Shown one piece after another: positions 54,308 to 63,900 of a DNA stretch of 64,000 nucleotides. The stretch is from Breznakiella homolactica. GTDB lineage: Bacteria > Spirochaetota > Spirochaetia > Treponematales > Breznakiellaceae. The DNA is taken from assembly GCF_016616095.2 (NCBI RefSeq), contig NZ_CP067089.2, positions 4,582,110 to 4,646,109 on the forward strand, given 5' to 3'. How positions within the stretch are numbered: the stretch's first letter is position 1; each line of letters starts with the position of its first letter. The position numbers were made by a program, and so were the translations under genes. The notes beneath the pieces were generated by a model. The model was not told where the DNA came from. It was given only the letters and a program-made list of their open reading frames with translations, and made no database searches.

Positions 54308-54973
54308 ATGATCGATGATGATATTCTGACTATTGAAGAGGTTGCAAAATATCTGCGGGTATCTGAACGTACGGTCTACGACTGGGCCCAGAAAGGGGAG
54401 ATTCCCTCGGGAAAAATCGGTACCGTATGGCGTTTTAAAAAATCTGAAATTGAAAAATGGGTAAATGACCGCCTTGCCACAAACAAGATGAGCTCCCAGT
54501 ACGCTTCGGTGGAAGTGGAAAACATTATTTCTCCCGACAGAATCCTGTTCCTCAACTATGCCACCAAACGGGACGCGCTTTTGGCTCTTTCGGATAAACT
54601 GGCAAACGCTCCGCAGATAAAAAACCGCCAGGAGCTGGCGTCGGAAATACTTAAGCGGGAAGACCTGATGAGCACCGCCATCGGCCGGGGCATAGCCATA
54701 CCCCATGTGCGGCTGTCTTCGGTCACGGATCTCGTGGTAGCCGTGGGTATCAGCCAGACCGATATTATCGATTTCCAGACCCTGGATGATCAGCCGGTGC
54801 GGCTCATCTTTATGATCGCCGCGGCTTACAACCAGCATGCCTATTATCTCCAGACCCTCTCGTTTTTCAGCGCCAAACTTAAAAACAAGGAACTGAGGGA
54901 CAGTCTGCTCAGCGCCAAGGACCCCCATGAGGTGTATACCCTGCTGCTGGGCCACGACACCGTGACAAATTAA
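54308..54973 (+). CDS. Fusion of excisionase-type HTH domain to PTS EIIA-2 domain
   Basis: This 221-residue protein joins an N-terminal MerR/excisionase-like HTH (residues 5-55: ILTIEEVAKYLRVSERTVYDWAQKGEIP) to an EIIA-Ntr-like domain with the phosphorylatable H133 in GIAIPHVRL. It would link PTS phosphorylation to DNA binding. The gene is preceded by a strong GGAG and by an inverted repeat that may be its operator. No EIIC is nearby. Its stop overlaps that of the convergent gene in the bases TTAA. Confidence 0.9.
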   Translation: MIDDDILTIEEVAKYLRVSERTVYDWAQKGEIPSGKIGTVWRFKKSEIEKWVNDRLATNKMSSQYASVEVENIISPDRILFLNYATKRDALLALSDKLANAPQIKNRQELASEILKREDLMSTAIGRGIAIPHVRLSSVTDLVVAVGISQTDIIDFQTLDDQPVRLIFMIAAAYNQHAYYLQTLSFFSAKLKNKELRDSLLSAKDPHEVYTLLLGHDTVTN

Positions 54974-56157
54974 GGAAGCGGAATACCTACCCAGTACAGG
55001 GGATCGCTGACGCTCGCGCCGATCAGTCCCAGGGGCACCACCGCGGTTGTCTCCGCCACGATCATTTTTTTACCATTCAAGTCGAACCGGGCTCCCGGTC
55101 CTTCCAGATCCACAAGACCCATGGCATGGCTGTATTCCCGGGAAACCATAATTGCCGCGGGGACATTGCCATGCTGCAGCAGGATTGCCCAGAGCATGGC
55201 CCGGCTGTCGCAGTCGCCCCTTCCCTCGGTGGCGGCGGTAATGAGATTCACGAAATCGCTTCCCATAAAATCCCGTTCATAGGCGAATCCCTGAACCCAT
55301 TCCAGGAGAAACCGGGCGAGATCCCGGGACGGATCCTCCGCGGGGGACGATTGCTCCCGGTTCCAGCTCCGTTCCAGAATAAAGGCCGCGTCCGCCAGCC
55401 GGTCGTAGGAATCGCGGTAAATTGCCCGGTAAAACCGTGTCCACGCTTCCTTCCAGAGGGGGGAATCCGCGTATCCGGTCAGCACCGAGAATTCCCGGTC
55501 CACCAGGGCCTGGGCCGCTTCGGCTTCGCCGGCCCGGAATACCGCGGAAAGGCCGGTCCCCGCCAGGGACAGCCGCACCGGTTCACCCCTGGGATAGCTG
55601 AATTCCGTCACCGGTCCGGGGGCGTAAAAATCCCCCTGGGTCGGGGCAATGGAATCCAGGGCGGAAAGGTGGTATATCTGGAGTTCCGGCCGGGCCGCCG
55701 GGCCGTAGGCGAGGGCAGCCAGAAGAGGCCTGGGTTTACCCTGTTCCCCGTCAAGTTCAACACACAGTCCCCATCCGTTCAGGGGCACGGAACCCGAAAA
55801 ATCCAGGGTGAAAAACACCGCTTTTTTCCCGCGGTACTCAAAGGTACTCATATCGCCCCGGTTTTTCAGCCTGGCCCGGATATCATCGGCCAGGGCTTCG
55901 GGATTTTCGTACACCCCGGGGTCGTACGCGACCAGATCCACCGTACCGCCGTTTCCGGAACTGAAGGAAAACCGTTTCTCGAGGTCCCCGCCGGTATAGG
56001 CGTAGCCTTCGGGGAAATCCACCCGGAAGATCCATTCCGACAGGTACAGCGGTTCCGCCGCGGCCTTTCCCGCGGGGATGCCGCCGAGGGCGACTATTGC
56101 CAGAAATATGTAAAGCCCCCTCCGGGGGAGCCGCATTGTTCCGGATTGTGTATTCAT
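54970..56157 (-). CDS. Exported transglutaminase-like protein
   Basis: This 395-residue protein has a signal peptide (about 13-35, LYIFLAIVALGGIPAGKAAA). The C-terminal part has a transglutaminase-like catalytic pattern: C316 (EGRGDCDSRAMLWA) and H344 (REYSHAM). The third residue is a Glu or Thr region (VAET, 368-370) instead of the usual Asp. A middle alpha/beta region precedes it. It is probably a periplasmic protease or peptide-modifying enzyme of the transglutaminase/protease-like family. The ATG at 56157 is used; 56136 is another choice. Confidence 0.75.
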   Translation of the reverse strand: MNTQSGTMRLPRRGLYIFLAIVALGGIPAGKAAAEPLYLSEWIFRVDFPEGYAYTGGDLEKRFSFSSGNGGTVDLVAYDPGVYENPEALADDIRARLKNRGDMSTFEYRGKKAVFFTLDFSGSVPLNGWGLCVELDGEQGKPRPLLAALAYGPAARPELQIYHLSALDSIAPTQGDFYAPGPVTEFSYPRGEPVRLSLAGTGLSAVFRAGEAEAAQALVDREFSVLTGYADSPLWKEAWTRFYRAIYRDSYDRLADAAFILERSWNREQSSPAEDPSRDLARFLLEWVQGFAYERDFMGSDFVNLITAATEGRGDCDSRAMLWAILLQHGNVPAAIMVSREYSHAMGLVDLEGPGARFDLNGKKMIVAETTAVVPLGLIGASVSDPLYWVGIPLP

Positions 56158-56201
56158 GGTATTACTATAACCTATACAAAGGCAAACTGCGAGACAGCTG
56201 T

Positions 56202-56846
56202 ATGAAAAATATTACGGTACTGTATGAAGACGGTGACTGCATAATCCTGAATAAACCCGCGGGTCTCGCGGTCCAGGGCGGGGCCAATGTGGGAGCCTCC
56301 CTGGACCGGCTTCTGGCGGCGGAATGGAAACCCGAACCCCTGCTGGTCCACCGCCTGGACAAGGATACCTCCGGGGTTATTCTGGCGGCCAAAACCAGGG
56401 AATCGGCCCGGTATTTTTCTGAAATTATCGGAAGCAGGGCGGCGAGAAAGGTATACCGGGCAATCTGCTCCGGATCCCCGGAACCGGTTTCGGGGACTAT
56501 ATCCCTGCCGCTGGAAATCCGGGGCCGCCGGAAGGAATCCCTGACGCAGTATCAGACAATTGCCGGCGGCGGCGGATATTCACTGCTCGAGCTGGAACTC
56601 GGGAGCGGCAGGATGCACCAGATTCGGCGGCACCTTTCCCAAATCGGCACCCCCGTTCTCGGGGACGGCAAATACGGGGATTTCCGGCTCAACAAAAAAC
56701 TCGGAAAGGAACTGGGACTAAAGCGGCTTCTGCTCCACGCGTACCGTATGGTTCTTCCCCTGCCCGGGGGAACCTCCCTGGATATTTCGGCGCCCCCGCC
56801 GGATTATTTTGCCAATCTCGCGGACCGGCTGTTCGGTCCCCGGTGA
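56202..56846 (+). CDS. RluA-family pseudouridine synthase
   Basis: This 214-residue RNA-modifying enzyme converts a uridine to pseudouridine in rRNA or tRNA. The active-site motif HRLDKDTSG is at 50-58, with catalytic D53. The start is at the ATG at 56202; a longer in-frame reading upstream runs through the divergent gene's 5' region. No S4 domain is present, unlike RluC or RluD, so it is closest to the short RluA/TruC-like forms. The modified position is unknown. Confidence 0.9.
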   Translation: MKNITVLYEDGDCIILNKPAGLAVQGGANVGASLDRLLAAEWKPEPLLVHRLDKDTSGVILAAKTRESARYFSEIIGSRAARKVYRAICSGSPEPVSGTISLPLEIRGRRKESLTQYQTIAGGGGYSLLELELGSGRMHQIRRHLSQIGTPVLGDGKYGDFRLNKKLGKELGLKRLLLHAYRMVLPLPGGTSLDISAPPPDYFANLADRLFGPR

Positions 56847-56975
56847 ACCGCCGGTATTCCGGACCAAAGCCGATGGGTCTTTCATTCCACCCGACGGGAC
56901 CCCGGGCTTGGTATTTCCGTGCTTCTCTGGTGAGTTTTATTATACTATGGTTGTCTTGGAGATTTTCTGTCACGC

Positions 56976-57004
56976 TTGACATTAGGCGCTCTTTTTCCCA
57001 TGAT
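56976..57004 (+). promoter_or_regulatory. Promoter just before the DUF4912 gene (near-leaderless)
   Basis: TTGACA at 56976-56981 and CATGAT at 56999-57004 are 17 bases apart. The predicted start near 57011 leaves only about four bases before the ATG at 57015, and no ribosome-binding site is seen. Confidence 0.55.
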
Positions 57005-57014
57005 ACAGTAAGTT

Positions 57015-57746
57015 ATGAATGATGTACGGTTTACCAGATCTCACCTGGAAAGTCTCAGCACAAATGAATTGATAAACCTCGCCGACTCCATGGGTATCGA
57101 CATACCACCGGATCTCGACAGGATTTTCATTATCGAAGAAATTCTCGAATTAAATCTCGACTTTGAATTTGAAGAAGAAGCGGACGAAAACCGGCTGGTG
57201 GAAGCAAGCCTGTCGGTGCCGGTTCCCCTTCCGAAACAGTACAATATTACCTTTATTGAAGTAATGCTCAGGGATCCCGCGTGGGCTTTTGTCTTCTGGG
57301 AAGTTAAGAACAGCGACAAGGACATGTGGGAACACGCTTCGGATTTTAACGGATATTTCCTTTCGGTATACCCGGTGGCCCATGACGGAACCCCGCTCTC
57401 GGTTCCGAAGAAGAAGGCTTCCGGGGATGATGAAAAAAACAGCCCGCCGCCGGATGATGAAAATACCTTCACCATATCCGTGGCAGCGTCGGATAACGCC
57501 TGGTACCTCAATATTCCCCCCGCGGAAGGATGGTACCGGATAGATTTATGTGTTATGAAAGGCCAGGAGGAAGAAGTTCTGGCCTCGTCCCGCCCTTTTC
57601 GGGTGCCCAATGTGAGTGACCCCTACGCAGCTGAATACAAAAAAGGCCCCCTCTCTTCGATCCTCCGTTTGTCTGGTCTCGATGATGCCCATATCCTGCG
57701 TAATGTTGACCGGGCTTCCCGGATGCACAAGCGGATCGAATCCTAA
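57015..57746 (+). CDS. DUF4912 domain protein
   Basis: This 243-residue protein has a short N-terminal Rho-N/SAP-like helical segment (SLSTNELINLADSMGIDIP) and an acidic stretch. A beta-rich DUF4912 domain follows (ITFIEVMLRDPAWAFVFWEV, WYRIDLCVMK). The family is often encoded beside alpha-glucan genes and may bind carbohydrate or regulate glycogen metabolism; this is context only. Here the next gene is a GH57 glucan enzyme, 11 bases downstream. The mRNA leader is predicted to be about four bases long. Confidence 0.8.
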   Translation: MNDVRFTRSHLESLSTNELINLADSMGIDIPPDLDRIFIIEEILELNLDFEFEEEADENRLVEASLSVPVPLPKQYNITFIEVMLRDPAWAFVFWEVKNSDKDMWEHASDFNGYFLSVYPVAHDGTPLSVPKKKASGDDEKNSPPPDDENTFTISVAASDNAWYLNIPPAEGWYRIDLCVMKGQEEEVLASSRPFRVPNVSDPYAAEYKKGPLSSILRLSGLDDAHILRNVDRASRMHKRIES

Positions 57747-57757
57747 GGCTGGTTTAT

Positions 57758-59352
57758 ATGCGCGACCGAATGGTAATTTCTGTAGTCCTTAACGCCCATC
57801 TTCCGTTTATACGCCATCCCGACATGGCCCAGGCCTGTGAGGAACGCCGGTTTTTTGAATTAGTCAGCGATACCTATCTGCCGCTTCTCGGCGTATTCGA
57901 CCGCCTTGAGGCGGACCACGTTCCTTTCCGGATAGCCCTGGCCCTTTCACCGACACTGTGCCACATGCTCAGCGATGAATTACTCCTGGATCGGTATCTC
58001 AATTACGTGGATGCCCGGATCGAATTAGGCGCCCGCGAAGTGGACCGCACCGCCGGGGATCCGGTGCTCAACGGGCTTGCCCGTATGACCTACTCCCGTT
58101 TCGTGGAGGAGCGGGTGCTTTTTACCGAGCGCTATGAACGGAATATCTTAAAAGTTCTTTCATTATATCAGAAGAAAGGGCGGGTGGAGCTCTTAACCAC
58201 CGCCGCGACCCATTCATTTCTGCCCTTTTACACGGAAATCCCCGAGGCCGTCCAGTCGCAGATCGAAGTGGCCCTGGCCAACCATCGTTCCTATTTCGGC
58301 AAGAACCCCCAGGGGTTTTGGCTGCCGGAGCTGGGCTGGACCCCGGAACTGGATGAGTACCTGCGGGCGTACAATTTCAGCTATACTATTGTCAGCGCCC
58401 ACGGTTTGGTTACGGGAACACCGCCGGCGGTGAAGGGCAGCTTTTATCCGATAAAAACCCCCGGGGAACCCTGATTCTCGGCCGGGATTACAATACCCGG
58501 CAGGATTTCTTCCATGATGAAACGGGATATATCCTTGATCCCGTATACCGGGACCGCCACCGCGATGTGGGGTACGAACTTCCCGCGGCGGAGGTTGAAC
58601 CGTTCCTGGACTGCGGCGGCGGCCGTACCTCTACGGGCTATAAATACTGGTCCCAGAGCGGCAAAGGAGAGAAAAAACTCCCCTATGAACCGAAAAAAGC
58701 CCTCCTGCGGGCGGCCGAGCACGCCCAGGACTATCTGGACAAACGGGTTTCCCAGATGACCGCTGCCCGGGATATTGTGGACGGCCAGTGTATCAGCCTC
58801 TGCGCGTGCAATGCGGGACTTTTCGGCCATCTGTGGCACGAGGGGATTTTCTTCCTGGAAACCTTGTTCCGCGAGGGAGCGAAACGCAAGGAACTCCAGT
58901 TTATGAATCCTGTTGAATATCTCTATAAACAGGATACCGCGGGATACCAGACCATGATGCCCGAGTTTTCCTCCTGGGGAACCAACGGCTACGCCGAAAC
59001 CTGGCTCGACGCGCCCAACGACTGGATATACCGCCACATCTTCCGGTCCCTGGAACGGATGACCGAACTGGCAGAACGGTTCCCGGATGATACGGGGCTG
59101 AAGGAGCGTGCCCTCAATCAGGCCGCCCGGGAAATACTTCTGGTGCAGGAATCTGACTGGCCGCGGCTGATGCACCATGACGAAAACGCGAAATACGCCC
59201 GTTCCCAGGTTGAGTCTTCCCTCAGGAATTTCACCACCATTTATGAAGCCCTGGGAAGCAGCTACATCAGCACCGAGTGGCTGACCACCCTGGAGCGGCG
59301 CAACAATATCTTTCCCGCTATCAACTACCGGGTATTCCGGCGCAAAAAATAG
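57758..59352 (+). pseudogene. GH57 alpha-glucan branching enzyme-like gene with a frameshift
   Basis: Two frames together encode a 531-residue GH57 protein. The first frame (57758-58474) has MVISVVLNAHLPFIRHP and the nucleophile E191 in GFWLPELGW, and ends after YPIKTPGEP. The second frame picks up at RGTLILGRDYNTRQ and runs to 59352. The shift lies at the C run near 58457-58462 (five C; six would restore the frame). The usual catalytic aspartate segment (DTELFGHWW-like) reads CNAGLFGHLW, with N at 58810-58812. This could be a pseudogene, a sequencing error in the C run, or less likely programmed frameshifting. No downstream glgB is seen. Confidence 0.75.
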
Positions 59353-59390
59353 CCCCTCCCGGAAAATTCCCTACCAGCCCCCCGGTAAAA

Positions 59391-59500
59391 GCAGGACCCC
59401 CGCATTGGGTATGAGCGACTTTCTAGGCAGAAGGCCGACGAGTCGTTTCCTTTGGACACGCGCCATACCCTCAGTACTCCGACAGGACCCCATGGAACGG
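59391..59500. repeat. Palindromic repeat element, copy B
   Basis: 59407-59439 matches the centre of copy A at 30 of 33 bases (GGGTATGAGCGACTTTC then AGGC.G.AGGCCGAC). GGGTATG (59407) pairs with CATACCC (59464-59470), and CAGGACCCC is repeated on both sides. The outer arms are less symmetric than in copy A. A minus-strand open frame across it shares the residues LESRSYP with a similar frame in copy A, which reflects the repeat and not a gene. Confidence 0.75.
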
Positions 59501-59547
59501 TAGCCCCATGCTTCTGTGCGGGTATATGTATAATGCGGGTATCGTGA

Positions 59548-60831
59548 TCAGAAATCGAGACGCTGTATTTCGTCGATCCGGGCTTCAACCGCTTCGGCCC
59601 GTTCGATGATGCTGAGCCCTTCCCGGGCGGGATCGAATTTTGGGTTGAGTTTGAGGGTCTGTTCCCAGTAATACCGCGCCTGGGTGCGGTTTCCCTGGGA
59701 ATACGCTTCCAGTCCCTGGAGGTACAGTTCGTCCACCTGGTCTGATAGCTCTTTCCTTCCCTGGTCTCCCAGATTGAACCGAATCCCGATACTGATCCGG
59801 TTAAGAGGCTGGAGCTGGGTAAGCAGGTCCAGGGTATAGTTTATATCAAAGGAAATATTCTGAAGGGTAACGGCGCTTCCCACGGTGATCCGTACGTTTC
59901 CGGTTTTCGAAAGGAGCCCTGCCCGCATGGAGAGGAAATTCGTAACCGCCGCGGACAGACCGAACGCCCAGTAGGGTTTTTCCGATAAATCCGGGTCCTG
60001 CAGGTTGATGGGGACGGAGAAATCAAAGGAAAAAAGCAGCGGCCGGATGGGTTTGTAGGATATTCCCGCGGTGGCCACCGTGGGGAGGGGGTCTCCCTTG
60101 GCGGGGAATCCCAGATTTCGTATTACCAGGGCCACGGATGTGTTCCGTTCCCGGGAACTGTAGAATTTCAGCAGGTCAAACCGGGTCAGGGCACCAAGGT
60201 CAACCATGCCCGCGAAGGCCGACTGGGACTTCCCGGAGCCGCTTTTTACATTCCCGTCATCGCCGGAATAGTCGGGAACGAAACGGAACGCCCCTTTGAG
60301 GTTCATCCCCAGGGAAATTCCGGAAAAATAATACCCCGACAGAAAGTTATACGAAGCGTTCAGCGTGGCCACCGCTTCGGAGTAATACCCCTTGGATACC
60401 CGTTCGCCGTAGAGGTTGTATTCGGTAAAGGGGGTGTACAGCCACTTTCCCGCCGCGGCCAGCCCCAGATCTTTGATCCTGGTGGCGTAAACCGCCCCTT
60501 CAACATTGGTATCCGCTATCCAGTTGTTGTGAAAAACCGCCAGTTCGGTCTTGGCAAGCATGGAAGAGCCGGCGGGGTTCCATTCGATAAAAGAAACATC
60601 ATCGGCCACCGCCGAAAAGGACGACGCCATGCCTTCCGAACGGCCCCCCATGGGCACATTCAGGACCGGAAATGCCGTGAGCCCCGCGTTGTCATCCACC
60701 CCGTAAATGTCGTTGAGATAGTCCGAAATTGACCCGTAGCTGTCTTCATTAAAGTCAGCCGCCGCCGCGGAAACGGCTATTCCTGTGATGAGGAGGATAC
60801 TGATAATGCGGACAAACCTGAATACGGGCAT
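59548..60831 (-). CDS. UPF0164 family protein (FadL-like outer-membrane protein)
   Basis: This 427-residue protein has a signal peptide (IISILLITGIAVSAAAA) and repeated strand-like segments (LGLAAAGKWLYTPF, ISLGMNLKGAFRFVP, MRAGLLSKTGNVRITVG). They fit a beta-barrel of the UPF0164 family, whose T. pallidum members are FadL-like. GGRSEGMASSFSAVADDVSFIEWNPAGSS is its conserved N-terminal region. The last 60 residues look like a tetratricopeptide (YLQGLEAYSQGNRTQARYYW). No ribosome-binding site precedes the ATG; TAGAAA/TATATT with a 17-base spacer would start only two bases before it. Confidence 0.85.
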   Translation of the reverse strand: MPVFRFVRIISILLITGIAVSAAAADFNEDSYGSISDYLNDIYGVDDNAGLTAFPVLNVPMGGRSEGMASSFSAVADDVSFIEWNPAGSSMLAKTELAVFHNNWIADTNVEGAVYATRIKDLGLAAAGKWLYTPFTEYNLYGERVSKGYYSEAVATLNASYNFLSGYYFSGISLGMNLKGAFRFVPDYSGDDGNVKSGSGKSQSAFAGMVDLGALTRFDLLKFYSSRERNTSVALVIRNLGFPAKGDPLPTVATAGISYKPIRPLLFSFDFSVPINLQDPDLSEKPYWAFGLSAAVTNFLSMRAGLLSKTGNVRITVGSAVTLQNISFDINYTLDLLTQLQPLNRISIGIRFNLGDQGRKELSDQVDELYLQGLEAYSQGNRTQARYYWEQTLKLNPKFDPAREGLSIIERAEAVEARIDEIQRLDF

Positions 60832-60850
60832 CTTATAGTAATATATATCG

Positions 60851-60866
60851 GAAAAATTAATTTTTC
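60851..60866. other. 16-base perfect palindrome in the divergent promoter region
   Basis: GAAAAATTAATTTTTC is a perfect palindrome between the divergent UPF0164 and TPR-like genes. It overlaps the predicted -35 of the UPF0164 promoter, so it may be a binding site; an AT-rich palindrome can also occur by chance. Confidence 0.4.
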
Positions 60867-60935
60867 TATGATACTATTAATATATAGGACAAAAGGGGTA
60901 AAACCGATATTTAAAACGACTTGGTATACCAGACA

Positions 60936-63900
60936 ATGAAAAATACCGGCCGCTGGAAAATGCGGATCCTCCGAATGCTGACGGTCAGCCTGTCCCTGCT
61001 AGCGATCGTACCTTCTGTCCATGCGGGCGGCGGTCAGGACAGCAGTCTGTCCAGAGCCGATGAGCTTATCGAGGCCCGCCAGTACGACGACGCGATTCAA
61101 ATTCTCACGGAATATATCAAGAAAAACCCCAATGATTTTGCCCAGGCCCAGAAACGGCTCCAGCGGATAGTAAAAATCAGGGATGAATACAATGCCCTGG
61201 CGGAACAGCTCCTGGATATACTCGAAAACGACCCGGACAACAACGAACAGATCCTTGCCATAACCCGGCGGATGAGCGAACTTGACGCCCAGCCCAACCG
61301 CATGGTTCAGGATTTTATTGACCGGGCGCGGGCCGTGGCGCTTTTTACGTATAACCGGAACCAGCTTGAACGTATCATCACCCAGGGCAGTGAACAGCTC
61401 GCCGCAGGCCAATATACCCAGGCTCTCGATACCTACGCCGCCGGCCTCAATCTGTACCGGGATGAATTCTATGCCGCCGGCTACAGCGATATGGTGGTAA
61501 CCCGGGTCAACGGCGAAATCGATAAAATAACCGCCAGTATCGGCGATTTTAAACGGCTCCTGGCACCGCTCACCGCCGCTGCGGCCGGCCTCGAACAGCA
61601 GAGTACCCAGGCAGCGGGTGCCGGAGGGATCGGGGCGCTTCAGAATTCCTACGCGGTCCTGGAGCCGCTTCTTCTTGAACTCATGGATCTGCGGAACACC
61701 CTGGCCGGGACCGCGGACTATTTCAGCCGTCAGCTTGCGGTTTTTCAGGAAAGCGACAGTACCCTGGGGGATGCCTCCTTTCTTTCCTTCGCTTCGCGGC
61801 TCATCCTCGGCCCTTCCTCCGCGTCCTCCCCGGAAGGCATGATGGGGACCATGGAACTCCTGTGGGGCAATACCGCGGGCAGGTCCAAAACGGCGCTGGC
61901 CGCCGCGGCGGACCGGTCCTATGAATCGGCCCTGGAGATGAGCCTCGGCGGCCAGTACGTCCAGGCTTCGGCGGAATTCAACGCCCTCCTGGAATATGAC
62001 GCCCTGGTTATGCAGATCCTTTCCCTGGATTCTCTCCGGGAGTCGGTGCAGGTCCCCGAAACCATTTTCATTGACGGTGTCCGGGTAACGGCGGCTAATA
62101 CCCCTGAATACCTTAAATACTATTCCATGGCGGAGCTGATTCCCTGGTTTAAGGATGTTCAGGACGCGGAAATCCGGTTCGCCGTGCTTGACGCGGAGGC
62201 AGCGGAATCCTTTTCGCTCTGGGAAACCAGCGGAACCACGGTGTACAGCGCAAGTGTCATGGAGAATTCCTTCAGGCAGTCGTACCTCGAATTTGAAAAC
62301 AGTCTTGAACCGGCGTTTGCCGCTGTGGACGCGCGGCAGCAGACCGTCGCCGGGTATCTGTCTCAGGCCGGCGCGTCTCCCGATATCCCGGACAGTTTCC
62401 GGGACGTCAGATCCCGGTACGAACGGCTCGTCTCCCTTGCCCGGGAGCAGGAACAGAATACCGCCGTCCGGGCGTACCGTATGGCCAATGAAGACGTAGG
62501 CCGGCGCCTGGAGCAGCGGGAATCCGAGTTCAGCCAGGCTATAACGTTCATTCAAGGGGTTACCCGCACAATTGACGGCGCCGAGCCGTATACCGCAAAA
62601 TACCCCTCCGAGGCGAATACCATTTTACTGGCCATGGACCAGTCCCTCAGCGGGGATATTGATACCGCGGCCAATCTTACCGGCCGGTATGAACGGGAAG
62701 ATCCGAACCTGAGAGATACCCCGGAAATGACGGAACTGTACACCGCGGTCCAGTCCATGGCCGCGCGGCTGGAAGAACTCCGGACCTTGGGCCGCCAGAA
62801 CGCGGCCATCGCCGCCAGCCAGGCCGCGGAAGCGGAAAGTTACCGCCTTGACGGCGACCGGCTCTACCGGGAAGCCCAGAATGCCCTGGCCCGCAGTGAC
62901 TTTGACACCGCCCGGGAACGGGTGCTCCGCTCCGGGCAGCAGTACGATGCGTCCCTAGCGATTCAGGACTCGGACACCCTCAGGGCCGACCGCGACCGGC
63001 GGCTCCTCAGCCTTGGCGCCGAGATAACCCGGCTTGAAAGTGAAGTCATTATCCGGGAAGTCCGTCAGCTCGTTACCAGCGCGAAAAACACCTATTTCGC
63101 GGGAAACTTCGAAAGTGCCGAAGATATGCTTGTCCAGGCCCAGAACAGCTGGCGGAATGTGTATGTGGATGATGATCCTGAAATTTCGTACTGGCTCACC
63201 ATAGTCCGGGGCGCCCTGTCTCTCCGGTCCGGCCGCACTATTCCGGCAACCGCTCCGCTGTACTCCGAAATGAGCCAGCTCCTGAGCGAAGCCCATCTTG
63301 CCTATGACGAAGGCGTGCGGTTTCTCAACAGCGGCAGAAGATCGGAAGGATTGGAAAAACTTTCCGAAGCCCGGCAGAAAACCCAGGAAGTGCGCCTCGT
63401 ATTCCCTGTTAATGAGGAAGCCAGTCTCCTGGAACTGCGTATAGACCAGGTTATAGATCCCGCCGCGTTTAATGTTTCCTTTGAACGGCGGTATACCGAT
63501 GCCGTGGAAGGGGTCCGCCAGCGGCAGTCTTCGGAATCCTTCGCGGATCTCCAGAACCTGGTGGCCATCAACCCGCAATATCCCGGCATCCAGTCGGCGC
63601 TGTATAATGCCGAAATCACCATGGGTATCAGAATGCCTCCGCCGGATACCAGGGCTATCGCCCGGTCAAATGAACTGACCAGCTCAGCCCAGGCGATTGT
63701 GAATACCAATGATCAGCTGCAGTTCCCGGTTGCCCTGGAACAGCTTAACCAGGCGCTGGAATTGAATCCCAACAACAACCAGGCTATGATACTCAAGGAC
63801 CGCGTTCAGATACTGACCGGAAACCCCGGTTCGGTGGTGCTCAGCAACGCCGCGGAACGGGAATACCAGCGGGCGGTCCAGGAACTGCAGCAGGGTAATA

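Noticed and set aside
58450..58475. Programmed -1 frameshift in the GH57 gene
   Set aside because: No canonical X-XXY-YYZ slippery heptamer fits the reading frame, and a missing C in a C run explains the break more simply; kept only as a remote option.
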